Origin: Roseiarcus sp963836695
GTDB lineage: Bacteria > Pseudomonadota > Alphaproteobacteria > Rhizobiales > Beijerinckiaceae
Length of the DNA: 64,000 bases
Assembly: GCA_963836695.1 (NCBI GenBank)
Contig: CAWIKX010000013.1
Coordinates: 124,001-188,000, forward strand
Direction: 5' to 3'
The translations under genes and the position numbers were made by a program. Position 1 is the stretch's first letter. Each line of letters begins with the position of its first letter. Under the pieces are notes generated by a model that was not told the DNA's origin, did no database searches, and worked only from the letters and a program-made list of their open reading frames with translations. Below, piece by piece: positions 27,869-36,807 of this stretch.

Positions 27869-28645
27869 TCAGACCCTCCGGTAGGGCTTGAACCAGGCGA
27901 GCCCCTCGAGTGTGCCGGCGCGCGGGTTATATTCGCAGCCGATATAGCCGTCGTATTGAAGCCGGTCGAACTCGGCGAACAGGTACGGATAGTTCAGCTC
28001 CTCGCCGTCCGGTTCGTGTCGCAACGGGACGGAGGCGACCTGGATGTGGCCGACGATAGGTTGCAGGGCGCGGAAAGACATCGTCACGTCGCCGTGCAGG
28101 ATCTGCCGATGATAGACATCGAACTGAAGCTTCACATTCGGCTGCCCAAGCGCATCGATGAGCGCGCTCGTGTAAGCGAAATCGTTTAGGAAGTAGGTCG
28201 GCATGTTGCGCGTGTTGATAGGCTCGAGAAGCAGATCGACGCCGCGCTCGGCGAGGATCGGGGCCGCATAAGCGATGGCGCGCTTGTAGCTCGCCTCAGC
28301 CTCGCCGTCCTTGCGTGAGGCGTTCCCCGCCATCACATGCACGCGCTTGATCTTGGTCGCCGCGACATAATCGAGCGCGCGCGCGAGGCCGGACTTGAAT
28401 TCATCGAACCGCGCGGGAAGGGCCGCCAGTCCGCGCTCGCCTTCATCCCAACGACCGGGCGGCAGATTGAACAAAGCCGGGGTCAGCCGATTGCGATCAA
28501 GCCGCTCGGCGATCGCCTCGGGGGGATGGTCGTAAGGAAACAGAAACTCGACCGACGCGAAGCCCGCTTCCGCGGCCGCGTCGAAACGGTCGAGGAACGC
28601 GTGCTCGGTGAACATCATCGACAGGTTTGCGGCGAACTTGGGCAC
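27869..28645 (-). CDS. otnI: 2-Oxo-tetronate isomerase (hydroxypyruvate isomerase-like), OtnI-like
   Basis: The 258-residue TIM barrel starts KFAANLSMMFTEHAFLDRF and carries LFNLPPGRWDEGERG, VMAGNAS, LLLEPINTRNMP, LQFDVYHRQ and GYIGCEYNP, the hydroxypyruvate isomerase pattern with metal-binding glutamates and histidine. In tetronate catabolism OtnI shifts the keto group from C2 to C3. It forms a compact set with the DUF1537 kinase and the class-II aldolase-type decarboxylase downstream, behind importer 2. Confidence 0.8.
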   Translation of the reverse strand: MPKFAANLSMMFTEHAFLDRFDAAAEAGFASVEFLFPYDHPPEAIAERLDRNRLTPALFNLPPGRWDEGERGLAALPARFDEFKSGLARALDYVAATKIKRVHVMAGNASRKDGEAEASYKRAIAYAAPILAERGVDLLLEPINTRNMPTYFLNDFAYTSALIDALGQPNVKLQFDVYHRQILHGDVTMSFRALQPIVGHIQVASVPLRHEPDGEELNYPYLFAEFDRLQYDGYIGCEYNPRAGTLEGLAWFKPYRRV

Positions 28646-28664
28646 TTTTTTCGCTCCGGTAAGG

Positions 28665-29675
28665 CTAGCGTCTCGTTCGTGGGCTCAGGAGCCGCTCCGC
28701 GAGAACGGCCGCAATGATGATGCCGCCGATGGCGGAGCCTTGCCAGAACGGCGAGACGCCGAGCAGATTGAGGCCGTTGCGGATCATCACCATGATAAAC
28801 ACGCCGATCAGCGTGCCGATGATCGTGCCTCGGCCGCCATAGAGGCTCGCGCCGCCGATGACCACCGCGGCGATGGCGTCGAGCTCGAGCCCGGTGCCGG
28901 CGAGCGGATCAATGGAGAGGATCTGGGCCGACATGAGCGTCGCCGCGATCGCCGAGAGCGCGCCCGAGACCACGTAAGGCAGTACGCTGTAGAACAGCAC
29001 GCTGAGACCCGCGGTGCGCGCCGCCTCGCGGTTCGAGCCAACCGCGTAAATCGTGCGTCCGCCCTTGGTGTAAGTGAGGTAGGCCCAGGCGAGCGCGTAG
29101 AGCACGAGTAGGGTGAGAACGTTGGTCTGGATTCCGAAAACCTCAGTGTAGACGAGATCGTTCAGCTGCGGCGGAATGTCGCTGATCGACGTTTGCCCTG
29201 AGAATATGTAGGCAAGGCTCCTTCCGATCGCCATGACGCCAAGCGTGATGACGAAGGCGGCCAGGTCAAAATAGGCGATCAACAAGCCTGAGAAGAGCCC
29301 GATGCCGGCGCCGGCGAGCGTCGCGAACCCGATTGCGACGGGAATTGAAAAGTGATGCAGCGCGAGGCCGAGGATGACCCCGGTCAGGCCAACGACGGAG
29401 CCCACGGAAAGATCAATGCCGCCAACCAGAATGACGAAGGTCATGCCAATCGCCACGATGCCGGTGACGACTGATTGATCGAGCAGATTGAGAAGATTGT
29501 TCGTTTTAAGGAAGTACGGCGAGAGCAACGATAAGGCGACCGCGATGATGATCGCCAGCGCCAGCATCCGCAGTTCGAGCGGCGCCGAACGAACGCTAAA
29601 ACTTCGCGCTTGGTGTCGTTCGGAGGTGGAGTTGGGCGTGACCGCGCCGATCGGCTTCGAGGTTTCCTGGGTCAT
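28665..29675 (-). CDS. Sugar ABC transporter permease (RbsC family, CUT2)
   Basis: The 336-residue hydrophobic protein has the CUT2 permease hallmark GMTFVILVGGIDLSVGSVVGL and the later VIGGASLYGGRGTIIGTL. Its start overlaps the ATPase stop. It is the channel of importer 2, probably as a homodimer. Confidence 0.87.
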   Translation of the reverse strand: MTQETSKPIGAVTPNSTSERHQARSFSVRSAPLELRMLALAIIIAVALSLLSPYFLKTNNLLNLLDQSVVTGIVAIGMTFVILVGGIDLSVGSVVGLTGVILGLALHHFSIPVAIGFATLAGAGIGLFSGLLIAYFDLAAFVITLGVMAIGRSLAYIFSGQTSISDIPPQLNDLVYTEVFGIQTNVLTLLVLYALAWAYLTYTKGGRTIYAVGSNREAARTAGLSVLFYSVLPYVVSGALSAIAATLMSAQILSIDPLAGTGLELDAIAAVVIGGASLYGGRGTIIGTLIGVFIMVMIRNGLNLLGVSPFWQGSAIGGIIIAAVLAERLLSPRTRR

Positions 29676-31610
29676 AGCGTCGCGCGGAAACGATCTTGAA
29701 TCGCGGAACGCATCGCCTCCGCCGGCGGAGTGGGACTTTCTGGCCGGATGACGACGCCGATCGATCCCAATTCATGACCGCGATGGCTATGGACGTCGAC
29801 CAGCAGGCTTTTCAAGCCGCTTGTCGGATCGAGCACGAAGTCGGTGGAGCGCGCCCTTAAAGCCGCCGAGATCGGCGTCTCGTCGAACCGCGGCGCGGAC
29901 CCGGCGCTGAGCGAAGGATCCGCCTCCGGGTTTGTGGTCGCGGTATTGAGGCAAAAGATCCTCTCGTTATCGAGAATAGCCCAAAAAGCCGCGCCGTCGC
30001 ATTGATTGGCGAGCTCCTGCAAGAGATGCCGGTAACGCTCCATCGAGGCGCGCGGCGCGGCCAAAAGGGTCAGTTTCTCTTCATCGAGATAGGCGGCCGG
30101 CACGTCGGCGATCGACGTTCCGTCGCTGACTACGATTACGCGACCGGCGAGGCCAAGCAGTTCCTCGAATTCGGAGGAAATGATGATGATGGCCGCGCCG
30201 AATGCGGCGAAGTCTCGGAGGATCGCATAGATCGCCGCGCGTGTGCCGATGTCCACGCCCTTGGTCGGCTCGTCGAGGATCAAAACCCTTGGCTCCAGCA
30301 GCAGCCATCGCGCGATGATGATCTTCTGCTGCATGCCGCCGGAGAAGTTCAGGAGGTTCGGCTCGGACAGCCGATCCGGCGGCAGTTCGAGGCGCGCCAT
30401 CAGCTCGTTGACTTTCTTCTCCCGCTTGCCATAGCCGAGGCCAAACCCGCGATGCGCGCCGAGGTGGCCGAGAAGCAGATTCTCGCGCACGGAAAGGTCT
30501 GGGACGATGGACTGGCGTCGGCGATCCTCGGCGACGAATCCGATGCCGGCGCGTATCGCCTCGGCCGGAGAGCGCGGAGCGAAGGGCCGACCTTCATAAA
30601 GCACTTCGCCGCCGGCGCGGGGACGCAGGCCGAACAGCGTCTCGACCGTCTCGGAGCGCCCGGCGCCAACCAGGCCGCCAAGCCCCAAGATCTCGCCGCG
30701 ATGGAGATCGAATGAGATGTCGCGCACCATCGGCGGCGCGCGAAGGGCGCGCACGGAGAGCACCGGCTCTCCGCGCGTATCGACGGGCGCGGACGACGCC
30801 GCATAGATCGATCCGAGATCACGGCCGACCATCAGGCGCACGAGCTCCGTCTGGTTCAGGCTCGAGATCGGCCGCGAGGCCACGACCGTGCGCCCTTCGC
30901 GCATGACCGTGATTTCGTCCGAGATCGCGAACACCTCTTCCAGCCGATGCGAGACGAACACAATCGAGCATCGCGCCCCTTCAAGCCGCGCGATGACGTC
31001 GAACAGGCGCTCGACTTCACTCGGGCTCAGGGATGCTGTCGGCTCATCGAAGATAATCAGATTGGCTTTCAGCGCCAGCGCTTTTGCGATCTCGACGAGC
31101 TGGCGTTGCGCGGCGGAAAGATCGCGCGCCTCGGTGTCGAGCGAGACCGCTTGCTCCTGTCCGAGATCGGCCAGAATTTCGCTCGCCCGACGGCGCATTG
31201 TCGGGACGCGACAGCCTCCCGGGCCGGCCAAGGTCGGGGAGGAAAATGTTCTCCAGAACCGAGAGGTCCGGTGCGAGGCTCGTCTCCTGCATGACCATGG
31301 CGATGCCCGCGTCGAGCGCCTCGCGCGGGCTGCGGACGTCTCGCGATTCGCCGCGATAGAGGATTTCGCCGCCATCGCGACGGACGTGACCGGAAATGAC
31401 GCGGGAGAGCGTCGACTTGCCCGCGCCGTTCGCGCCCAGAAGCGCATGGGTGACGCCCGGCCGCAGCGTGAGATTCGCCCCGACGAGCGCACGCGTTTGC
31501 GCGAAACTCTTCGAGATCCCGCGCGCCTCCAGAAGCGGGAGTGCCGGGTCTGTCATCGTTTCAGTCATGAACGAGGCGGGCGCTGACACGCCGGCCTCTA
31601 TCTCTGTCAC
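29672..31610 (-). CDS. Sugar ABC transporter ATP-binding protein (RbsA-like) with extra C-terminal domain, one frame break
   Basis: The protein has two ATPase halves. The first has GANGAGKS, QETSLAPDLSV, LSAAQRQLVEIAKAL and IIFDEPTASLS. The second has LVGAGRSE, LNFSGGMQQKIIIARWLL and LILDEPTKGVD. An extra base near 31193 interrupts the first half; correction gives about 645 residues. This is longer than the usual 500 because some 125 residues follow the second ATPase, from SMERYRHLLQELANQC to the end, with a GAF/PAS-like alternation. The GTG at 31610 overlaps the binding-protein stop; ATGs at 31568 and 31556 are alternative starts. Confidence 0.8.
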
Positions 31611-32590
31611 TTCAGTTCATTGCCAAACACGGTCTGCTTGATGGTCGGCAGGATCTCATCGATGTTCTTGCTGGTGGCGACCACGATTGGAACCAGGATC
31701 TGCTTTTCCGGCGTGCCGCCCTTGATCGCGGTCACCAGCGCTTCGCCGGACTTCTCGCCCATCAGATAAGGCTGTTGCATGCCGGAGGCGACGATCTCGC
31801 CCTTCTTCAGAAGATCGACGAATTCCGGAATGCCGTCAAAGGCCGCGACAAGCAGGGTGCCGTCGCGATGGCCAGCCTTAATGGCGCGAAGCGCGCCAAG
31901 AGTGGGCTCGTCAGTCTGGATGAACATGGCCCTCATGTCCGGGTTGGCGGTCAGCATGTCCTGCGTGAACTTGAACGTCTCGTCGGCGGTGTAGGCTTGC
32001 ATCTGCTGCAATCCGGCTTCCTTGGCAATCCCAGCGTTCTTCATCGCTTCGCGGAAGCCAGCGGTGCGCGCCTGGCCGTTCTTGCGCGCTTGCGAGATGG
32101 TGACAAGGCCGACGGAGCCGTCGGTCCAACCCTTCTCCTTCAACGCGGCGGCCAGCGCCTCCCCGACGCCGAACGCGCCTTGTTTATTGTCGGAGATGAT
32201 GAACGAGACATAGTCGCCGCTGTTGGTGCCGATGTCCGCGACGACGACCGGAATCTTCGCGCGGGCAGCGGCGGTAAGAACGCTCGGCGCGGTTGAGCTG
32301 TCGGTCGGCGAGATCGCGATGCCGGCGACGCCGCGGGCGATCGCGTCCTGCGCATTCTTGAGCTGCGTCTCAGCACTATTGTTGGAGTCGAGCGCCGTGT
32401 AGGTGTAGCCGGCCTTCTTGGCCTCCGCCTCGATTCCCTTCGACAGGTAGCGCCAGAATGGCAAGTCGAGGCCTGGCGTCAGATAGACGATCTCCTTCGA
32501 ATCGGCGGCGCGCGCGGGCGCTGCAAATCCCATCGTTGTCGCGGCGAGCGCCGACACGACGGATATGAGATCTCGACGGCTGAGTTTCAT
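31607..32590 (-). CDS. Sugar ABC transporter substrate-binding protein (RbsB-like)
   Basis: The 327-residue protein starts MKLSRRDLISV, a Tat-type leader, with cleavage near PARAAD. The mature part is a periplasmic binding protein of the ribose class (VYLTPGLDLPFWRYLSKG, DAIARGVAGIAISPTD, TNPDM-like ANPDMRAMFIQTDE, AAFDGIPEFV). ATG 32590 has a strong GGGAGGAA site and is preferred to upstream in-frame starts. With the tetronate enzymes downstream, a four-carbon or related acid sugar is the likely ligand (inference). Confidence 0.85.
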   Translation of the reverse strand: MKLSRRDLISVVSALAATTMGFAAPARAADSKEIVYLTPGLDLPFWRYLSKGIEAEAKKAGYTYTALDSNNSAETQLKNAQDAIARGVAGIAISPTDSSTAPSVLTAAARAKIPVVVADIGTNSGDYVSFIISDNKQGAFGVGEALAAALKEKGWTDGSVGLVTISQARKNGQARTAGFREAMKNAGIAKEAGLQQMQAYTADETFKFTQDMLTANPDMRAMFIQTDEPTLGALRAIKAGHRDGTLLVAAFDGIPEFVDLLKKGEIVASGMQQPYLMGEKSGEALVTAIKGGTPEKQILVPIVVATSKNIDEILPTIKQTVFGNELK

Positions 32591-32661
32591 TGGCTTCCTC
32601 CCAATTTGCCGGACTTCCCGGCGTTGATGATTGCGGCTGTGTTCATGCGGCGCCGTCGAAG

Positions 32662-33423
32662 TCAAGCTGTCTTCTTCGGCTTCGGTTTGTCCGCGAGGAT
32701 CTCGACGGTAGTTGCGTAGATGCGGTCGATGTGCCGCCCGATGGCGTTGCTCGCTGCTTCTGGATCGCGGGCGCTGAGCGCCTTGAAGATCGCGGCATGA
32801 TCGAGATAGCTCTTCCCGATAGCGCCTGGGCGAGAGACAGCGATCCTCCGATGCTCAAGCATGAACATATAGAGGTCGGTGACAAAGTCGGCGAGCAACG
32901 GATTGCCACAGCTGCGATAGATCGTGAGATGAAACTCCCGGTCGCAGATCAGGAAGTGCACCGGATCGTGCATCGTTTGCTTCTGGATCGCGAGCGACTG
33001 TTCGAGGCGGACGAGCGCGGAAGCATCGATATGAACGGCGGCTTCCGCGGCTACAGAGCGCTCGACGAGGACGCGCGCCTTGTGAACGGAGTCGAGTTCA
33101 TAGGCGTTGATCGCGCTCGGGCTCGTGACGCCGATCTTCAGCGTATCGATCTTCCGGCTGACAACCCGCGTGCGCGAGCCTTGGCTCACCGCCACGACGC
33201 CGAGCGCCGCCAGCGTCTGGATTGCGCCGCGCACGGTCTCGCGGCTGACCGCCAACAGCGCAGCGAGCTCCCGCTCGCTCGGCAACTCCTCGCCGACCTG
33301 AAGGATGCCCGACGCGATGAGCGAGGCAAGCTTGTCGCTGATCCGTTCCCGCACCGTGCGCGGACCGATCTCAGCCTTGAGATGCTGAGCGCGCGAAAAA
33401 ATGCTCGTCGGCGGCGACCGCAA
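32662..33423 (-). CDS. GntR family transcriptional regulator, FCD type
   Basis: The product has up to 253 residues with an N-terminal winged helix (TVRERISDKLASLI, GEELPSERELAALLAVSRETVR) and a C-terminal FCD ligand domain with HFLICDREFHLTIYR and a metal-type histidine set. No ATG was found in frame; TTG at 33423 is the most upstream start before an in-frame stop. It sits 71 bp before the importer 2 binding protein and next to an 8-bp-arm palindrome upstream, so it probably controls the tetronate operon and itself. Confidence 0.85.
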   Translation of the reverse strand: MRSPPTSIFSRAQHLKAEIGPRTVRERISDKLASLIASGILQVGEELPSERELAALLAVSRETVRGAIQTLAALGVVAVSQGSRTRVVSRKIDTLKIGVTSPSAINAYELDSVHKARVLVERSVAAEAAVHIDASALVRLEQSLAIQKQTMHDPVHFLICDREFHLTIYRSCGNPLLADFVTDLYMFMLEHRRIAVSRPGAIGKSYLDHAAIFKALSARDPEAASNAIGRHIDRIYATTVEILADKPKPKKTA

Positions 33424-33454
33424 ACCCTGTACCTTAAGCTCATTCCAACGCTAT

Positions 33455-33477
33455 GCTGGTCTAGTCACCAGACCAGC
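33455..33477. promoter_or_regulatory. GntR operator candidate (inverted repeat)
   Basis: GCTGGTCT-agtcacc-AGACCAGC has perfect 8-bp arms around a 7-bp centre and contains TGGTC/GACCA half sites typical of FadR-branch GntR regulators. It lies 32 bp upstream of the GntR start, which suggests autoregulation. Confidence 0.5.
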
Positions 33478-33529
33478 GTGCCGCCTCACTGTCAAGCGCG
33501 CGGTTCATGACCGGCGCCGCGTATTGACG

Positions 33530-33664
33530 CAATCGTCATTGCGCGGAGCATAGGGCGTCGAGAGACGCCCGTCCTTCGACGGGCCACGGCGACGCGGCGA
33601 TCCAGGGGCGGCAGGGCGCGCCGCGACTCCTGGATCGCTTCGCTCATGCTCGCGATGACGGATC
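33530..33664. repeat. REP-like palindromic intergenic element
   Basis: The stretch begins with CGTCATTGCGCGGAGCA and ends with the near-complement TGCTCGCGATGACGG; inside is CGATCCAGG paired with CCTGGATCG and GACGCCCGTC paired with GACGGGC. This resembles dispersed palindromic repeats common between genes in Hyphomicrobiales (a conserved CGTCATTGCGAG end). It occupies the gap between the GntR gene and the importer 3 ATPase end, and may also act as an RNA hairpin at the 3' end. Confidence 0.55.
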
Positions 33665-33683
33665 AAGCTGAACGCGAGTTGCT

Positions 33684-34448
33684 CTAAGCGCTCAGAGCTG
33701 CGTCGGCGACCGTCTCGGGAACGCCAGAGACGATCAGCTCCAGCACCTCTTTTTCCGTCGTTTCGACAATCGCGCGCTCGCCGACGTTGCGTCCGCGCTT
33801 CAGCACCATCACCCGGTCGCCGACCTCGAATATGTCGTTCAGGCGGTGCGAGATGATGATCTGCGAGACACGGTGTCGCTTCAACTCCAGCATCGTTTCC
33901 AAGAGACGGTTGGTCGCCGTCACTGAGAGATTGGCGGTCGGCTCGTCGAAAATCACCACCTTCGGCTCGAAGGAAATGGCGCGCGCAATCGCCACGGATT
34001 GCTGGCGTCCGCCGGAAAGGCTTTCCACCTTCTGATAGACTGAGTTCACGTCGACCTTTAGGCGGTCGAGGATCGTCCGGGCATCGACATGCATGCGCGC
34101 GCGATCGACGAAGATCCCGAAGCGGCGGGGCCAGCGGCCGAGGAAAATATTCTGACTGACGTCGAGATTCCCGCACAAAGCAAAGTCCTGATAGATCATC
34201 TCGATGCCGAGACCGCGACTCTCGTGCGGGCTTTTGAAATGCACAGGCTCGCCGTCGATCATGACGTCGCCCGAGTCGCGCTGATAGGCGCCGGTCATGA
34301 TTTTCATAAGCGTCGACTTGCCCGCCGAATTGTCCCCCACAAGGCCAAGAACCTCTCCCGGCAGCAAGGCCAGATGGACATCGGCCAGCGCTCTGACCGG
34401 GCCGAAGCTCTTGTCGATCGACCGCATCTCCACGACTGGGCGGCTCAT
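33684..34448 (-). CDS. Sugar ABC transporter ATP-binding protein, single-domain CUT2 type (importer 3)
   Basis: The 254-residue protein has Walker A GDNSAGKS (serine where glycine is usual), LSGGRQQSVAIARA as signature, VIFDEPTANLS as Walker B and the switch ISHRL. It has only one ATPase half, unlike RbsA. The ATG overlaps the permease stop (ATGA) and has AAGGAGG upstream. It is the last gene of the binding protein-permease-ATPase operon. Confidence 0.87.
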   Translation of the reverse strand: MSRPVVEMRSIDKSFGPVRALADVHLALLPGEVLGLVGDNSAGKSTLMKIMTGAYQRDSGDVMIDGEPVHFKSPHESRGLGIEMIYQDFALCGNLDVSQNIFLGRWPRRFGIFVDRARMHVDARTILDRLKVDVNSVYQKVESLSGGRQQSVAIARAISFEPKVVIFDEPTANLSVTATNRLLETMLELKRHRVSQIIISHRLNDIFEVGDRVMVLKRGRNVGERAIVETTEKEVLELIVSGVPETVADAALSA

Positions 34449-36745
34449 GCCTTGGCCTCCTTGACGGGCTCGACGCGTGTCGGCTCCTCGGCGGTGCGCC
34501 TGCGGCCGAACCATTGGCCCAGGATATTGTGCTGGCGCAGCCAGATATCGCCGACGACGGCGACGACCAGGATGAGGCCGATGAACACGTTCTGCCATTG
34601 CTGCGGCAGGACGAAGGATGAGCCGTCCTTGAGGATGATCTGCAACGACAGCAGGGACCGGATGAGCGTTATGACCGCCGCGCCTGCGAGCGAGCCGAGC
34701 ATGGTGCCGTAGCCGCCAAAGATCGATCCGCCGCCGATGATGATCGAGGAGATGCTGTCGAGCTCGCGCAATTGTCCGGCGGTCGGAATGAAGCTGCGAT
34801 AGAAGGCGTCGTAAATGATCCCGGCGCAGGCGGCGCAGATCGATGAGAGCAGAAAGGAGATGAAGCGGACGCGCCGCGTGTTTATGCCTGCGAAACTGGC
34901 GGCCCGTTCATTGCCGCCGATCGCGTAGACTTTCTCTCCGAATGTGGTGTGGCCAAGCACGACGCCCGCAATCAGCGCGACGAGGAGTACAAAGATGGTC
35001 TGCACGCTGACCGCCTTGGCGAAGGCGAGCCACAGGCCGCCTGCTGGCGTTAGCCCCACGGCGTCCAGCAACTCGTAGAGATTGCGCCCGATCAGATTGA
35101 ACGATTCCGGAAAACCGTTGAGCTGCGTGCCTGCGACAATCGAGGATCCAATTCCGCGCGCCCAATAGAATGTCCCCAAGGTGGCGATGAAGGCTGGCAG
35201 CCCCACATAGGCGGTGAGCCAGCCGTTGATGAGGCCGGTGACGACGCCTGCCAGGATTCCGCCGCCGACCGCGGCCAGCGGTCCCCAGTTCGTGTCCTTC
35301 ATGATGACGGCGGCGACCGCGCCGGATAACGCAAGTACCGAACCGACCGAAAGATCGATGTCCCCGTTGGCCATCACAAATGTGAGGCCGACAGCGAGAA
35401 GCGCAATTTCGGAGAACGCGAGCAGGATCGCGAAGCTGTTGTCGAGGCCTCCCCAGAAATCAGGCCTTGCCCAAAGGCCGAAGAGCCATAGCGCGATCAT
35501 GAGGATCACGGCCGCCGCGTCTCGACGATAGAAGAAGGCGGCGAGCCCCCGTTTGCCCAAGCCCCGCGCTTGCACGGTCGCGCCGCGCGTCTGGACGCCG
35601 AGGATCGCCACTCCGCCAAGATCGGGGACCGGAGGCGCCGGACGGCCGCGCAGCCGCGCCCAGAGGCGGGGAATTGCGCGGCGGCGGACGAGCCAAGGCT
35701 CGATGAGCACGGCTATGATGAGGATCACGCCGAGGCAAGCGGGCACCGCGCCAGGCGGCAATTGCGTCACCGCCGCGACCTGCGCTGTCTGGCCGTCGCC
35801 GAGGTCGACCGTGCGGGTCGTCGGGATGCCTTCCCGCAGGACCTTGTCGATCAGCCCGATGAGGATCGCGCCAAGGCATGAGCCGAGAATTCGCCCTCGG
35901 CCGCCGAAAATCGCCGCCCCGCCGACAATCACCGACGAGATGGCGATCAGCTCCAGGCCAAAGCCGGCCAACGGATCGGCGTCCTTGTTCTGCGCGACGC
36001 TCATCAGGCCCGCGGTCACCGCGCAGAGCGAAGAGAGCACATAGGAGCGCATGCGGACGAAGCGCGTATTGATGCCGGCGTAGCGCGCCGCCTGCTCATT
36101 GCCGCCCACAGAGTAAGTGGTCCAGCCGATCGCGGTGTAGGCGAGCGCAATGGAGGCGATCGCGGCTATGATGATGAAGAGAATGATTTGATTGTTGAAG
36201 CCGAATGCGTTGATCTCGCCCAGATGGAAGAAGGCCGGAAAATTCGCCGCCTTGATTTCGAAGGCGATGTTCTTGCCGCCGGTGAGGCCAAGGATGATCC
36301 CGCGGCCGATGAACAGCATCGTGAGCGTGGCGATGAAGGCCGGCACCTCCAGGACTGTAACCATGAACCCGTTGATCAGCCCGATGATGAGACCCATCAC
36401 CAGGCACCAGCCCACGGCTGTCCAGACGCCCATGTCGAAATAGGTCGGCGCGAAGACCATGCCAAAGATCGTCGCGGTGAGACCGAAGGTCGAGCCGACC
36501 GAGAGGTCCAGTTCCTTGTTGACGATGACAAAGGTCATGCCGATCGCGAGCACCCCGTAGCGCGAGGCGTCGCGCAGGACGGAAAAGAGCGCGTCGGTCG
36601 ATCCAAAAAAAGCAGGATTGAGATAAAGCCCGCCCGCGTAGAGGATCGCCATAATGACGAGGAGGCCCACCTCCCAGCCTCCGAACAGGAGGGGGGCCTC
36701 GCGTCCCATGTCGCGGACGCCCGGATCGTGGGTCAGTGCGGTCAT
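34445..36745 (-). CDS. Fused tandem sugar ABC permease (two RbsC-type domains in one protein)
   Basis: The 766-residue protein contains two complete CUT2 permease modules. The first has GMTFVIVNKELDLSVGSTFGL and VGGAAIFGGRGRILGS; the second has GLTFVMANGDIDLSVGSVLAL and IGGGSIFGGYGTMLGS. A linker of about 70 residues with a Pro/Arg-rich part joins them. A standard CUT2 importer uses a permease homodimer, so this looks like a covalent, asymmetric pair. It is served by a single-domain ATPase, which would dimerise. No catabolic gene sits in the same operon. Confidence 0.88.
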   Translation of the reverse strand: MTALTHDPGVRDMGREAPLLFGGWEVGLLVIMAILYAGGLYLNPAFFGSTDALFSVLRDASRYGVLAIGMTFVIVNKELDLSVGSTFGLTATIFGMVFAPTYFDMGVWTAVGWCLVMGLIIGLINGFMVTVLEVPAFIATLTMLFIGRGIILGLTGGKNIAFEIKAANFPAFFHLGEINAFGFNNQIILFIIIAAIASIALAYTAIGWTTYSVGGNEQAARYAGINTRFVRMRSYVLSSLCAVTAGLMSVAQNKDADPLAGFGLELIAISSVIVGGAAIFGGRGRILGSCLGAILIGLIDKVLREGIPTTRTVDLGDGQTAQVAAVTQLPPGAVPACLGVILIIAVLIEPWLVRRRAIPRLWARLRGRPAPPVPDLGGVAILGVQTRGATVQARGLGKRGLAAFFYRRDAAAVILMIALWLFGLWARPDFWGGLDNSFAILLAFSEIALLAVGLTFVMANGDIDLSVGSVLALSGAVAAVIMKDTNWGPLAAVGGGILAGVVTGLINGWLTAYVGLPAFIATLGTFYWARGIGSSIVAGTQLNGFPESFNLIGRNLYELLDAVGLTPAGGLWLAFAKAVSVQTIFVLLVALIAGVVLGHTTFGEKVYAIGGNERAASFAGINTRRVRFISFLLSSICAACAGIIYDAFYRSFIPTAGQLRELDSISSIIIGGGSIFGGYGTMLGSLAGAAVITLIRSLLSLQIILKDGSSFVLPQQWQNVFIGLILVVAVVGDIWLRQHNILGQWFGRRRTAEEPTRVEPVKEAKA

Positions 36746-36807
36746 TGATCCTTACCGAAGCACGTGAGAAGGCCTGAGCCTCGCTCACGCGTTCAGACTT
36801 CGAGCGA

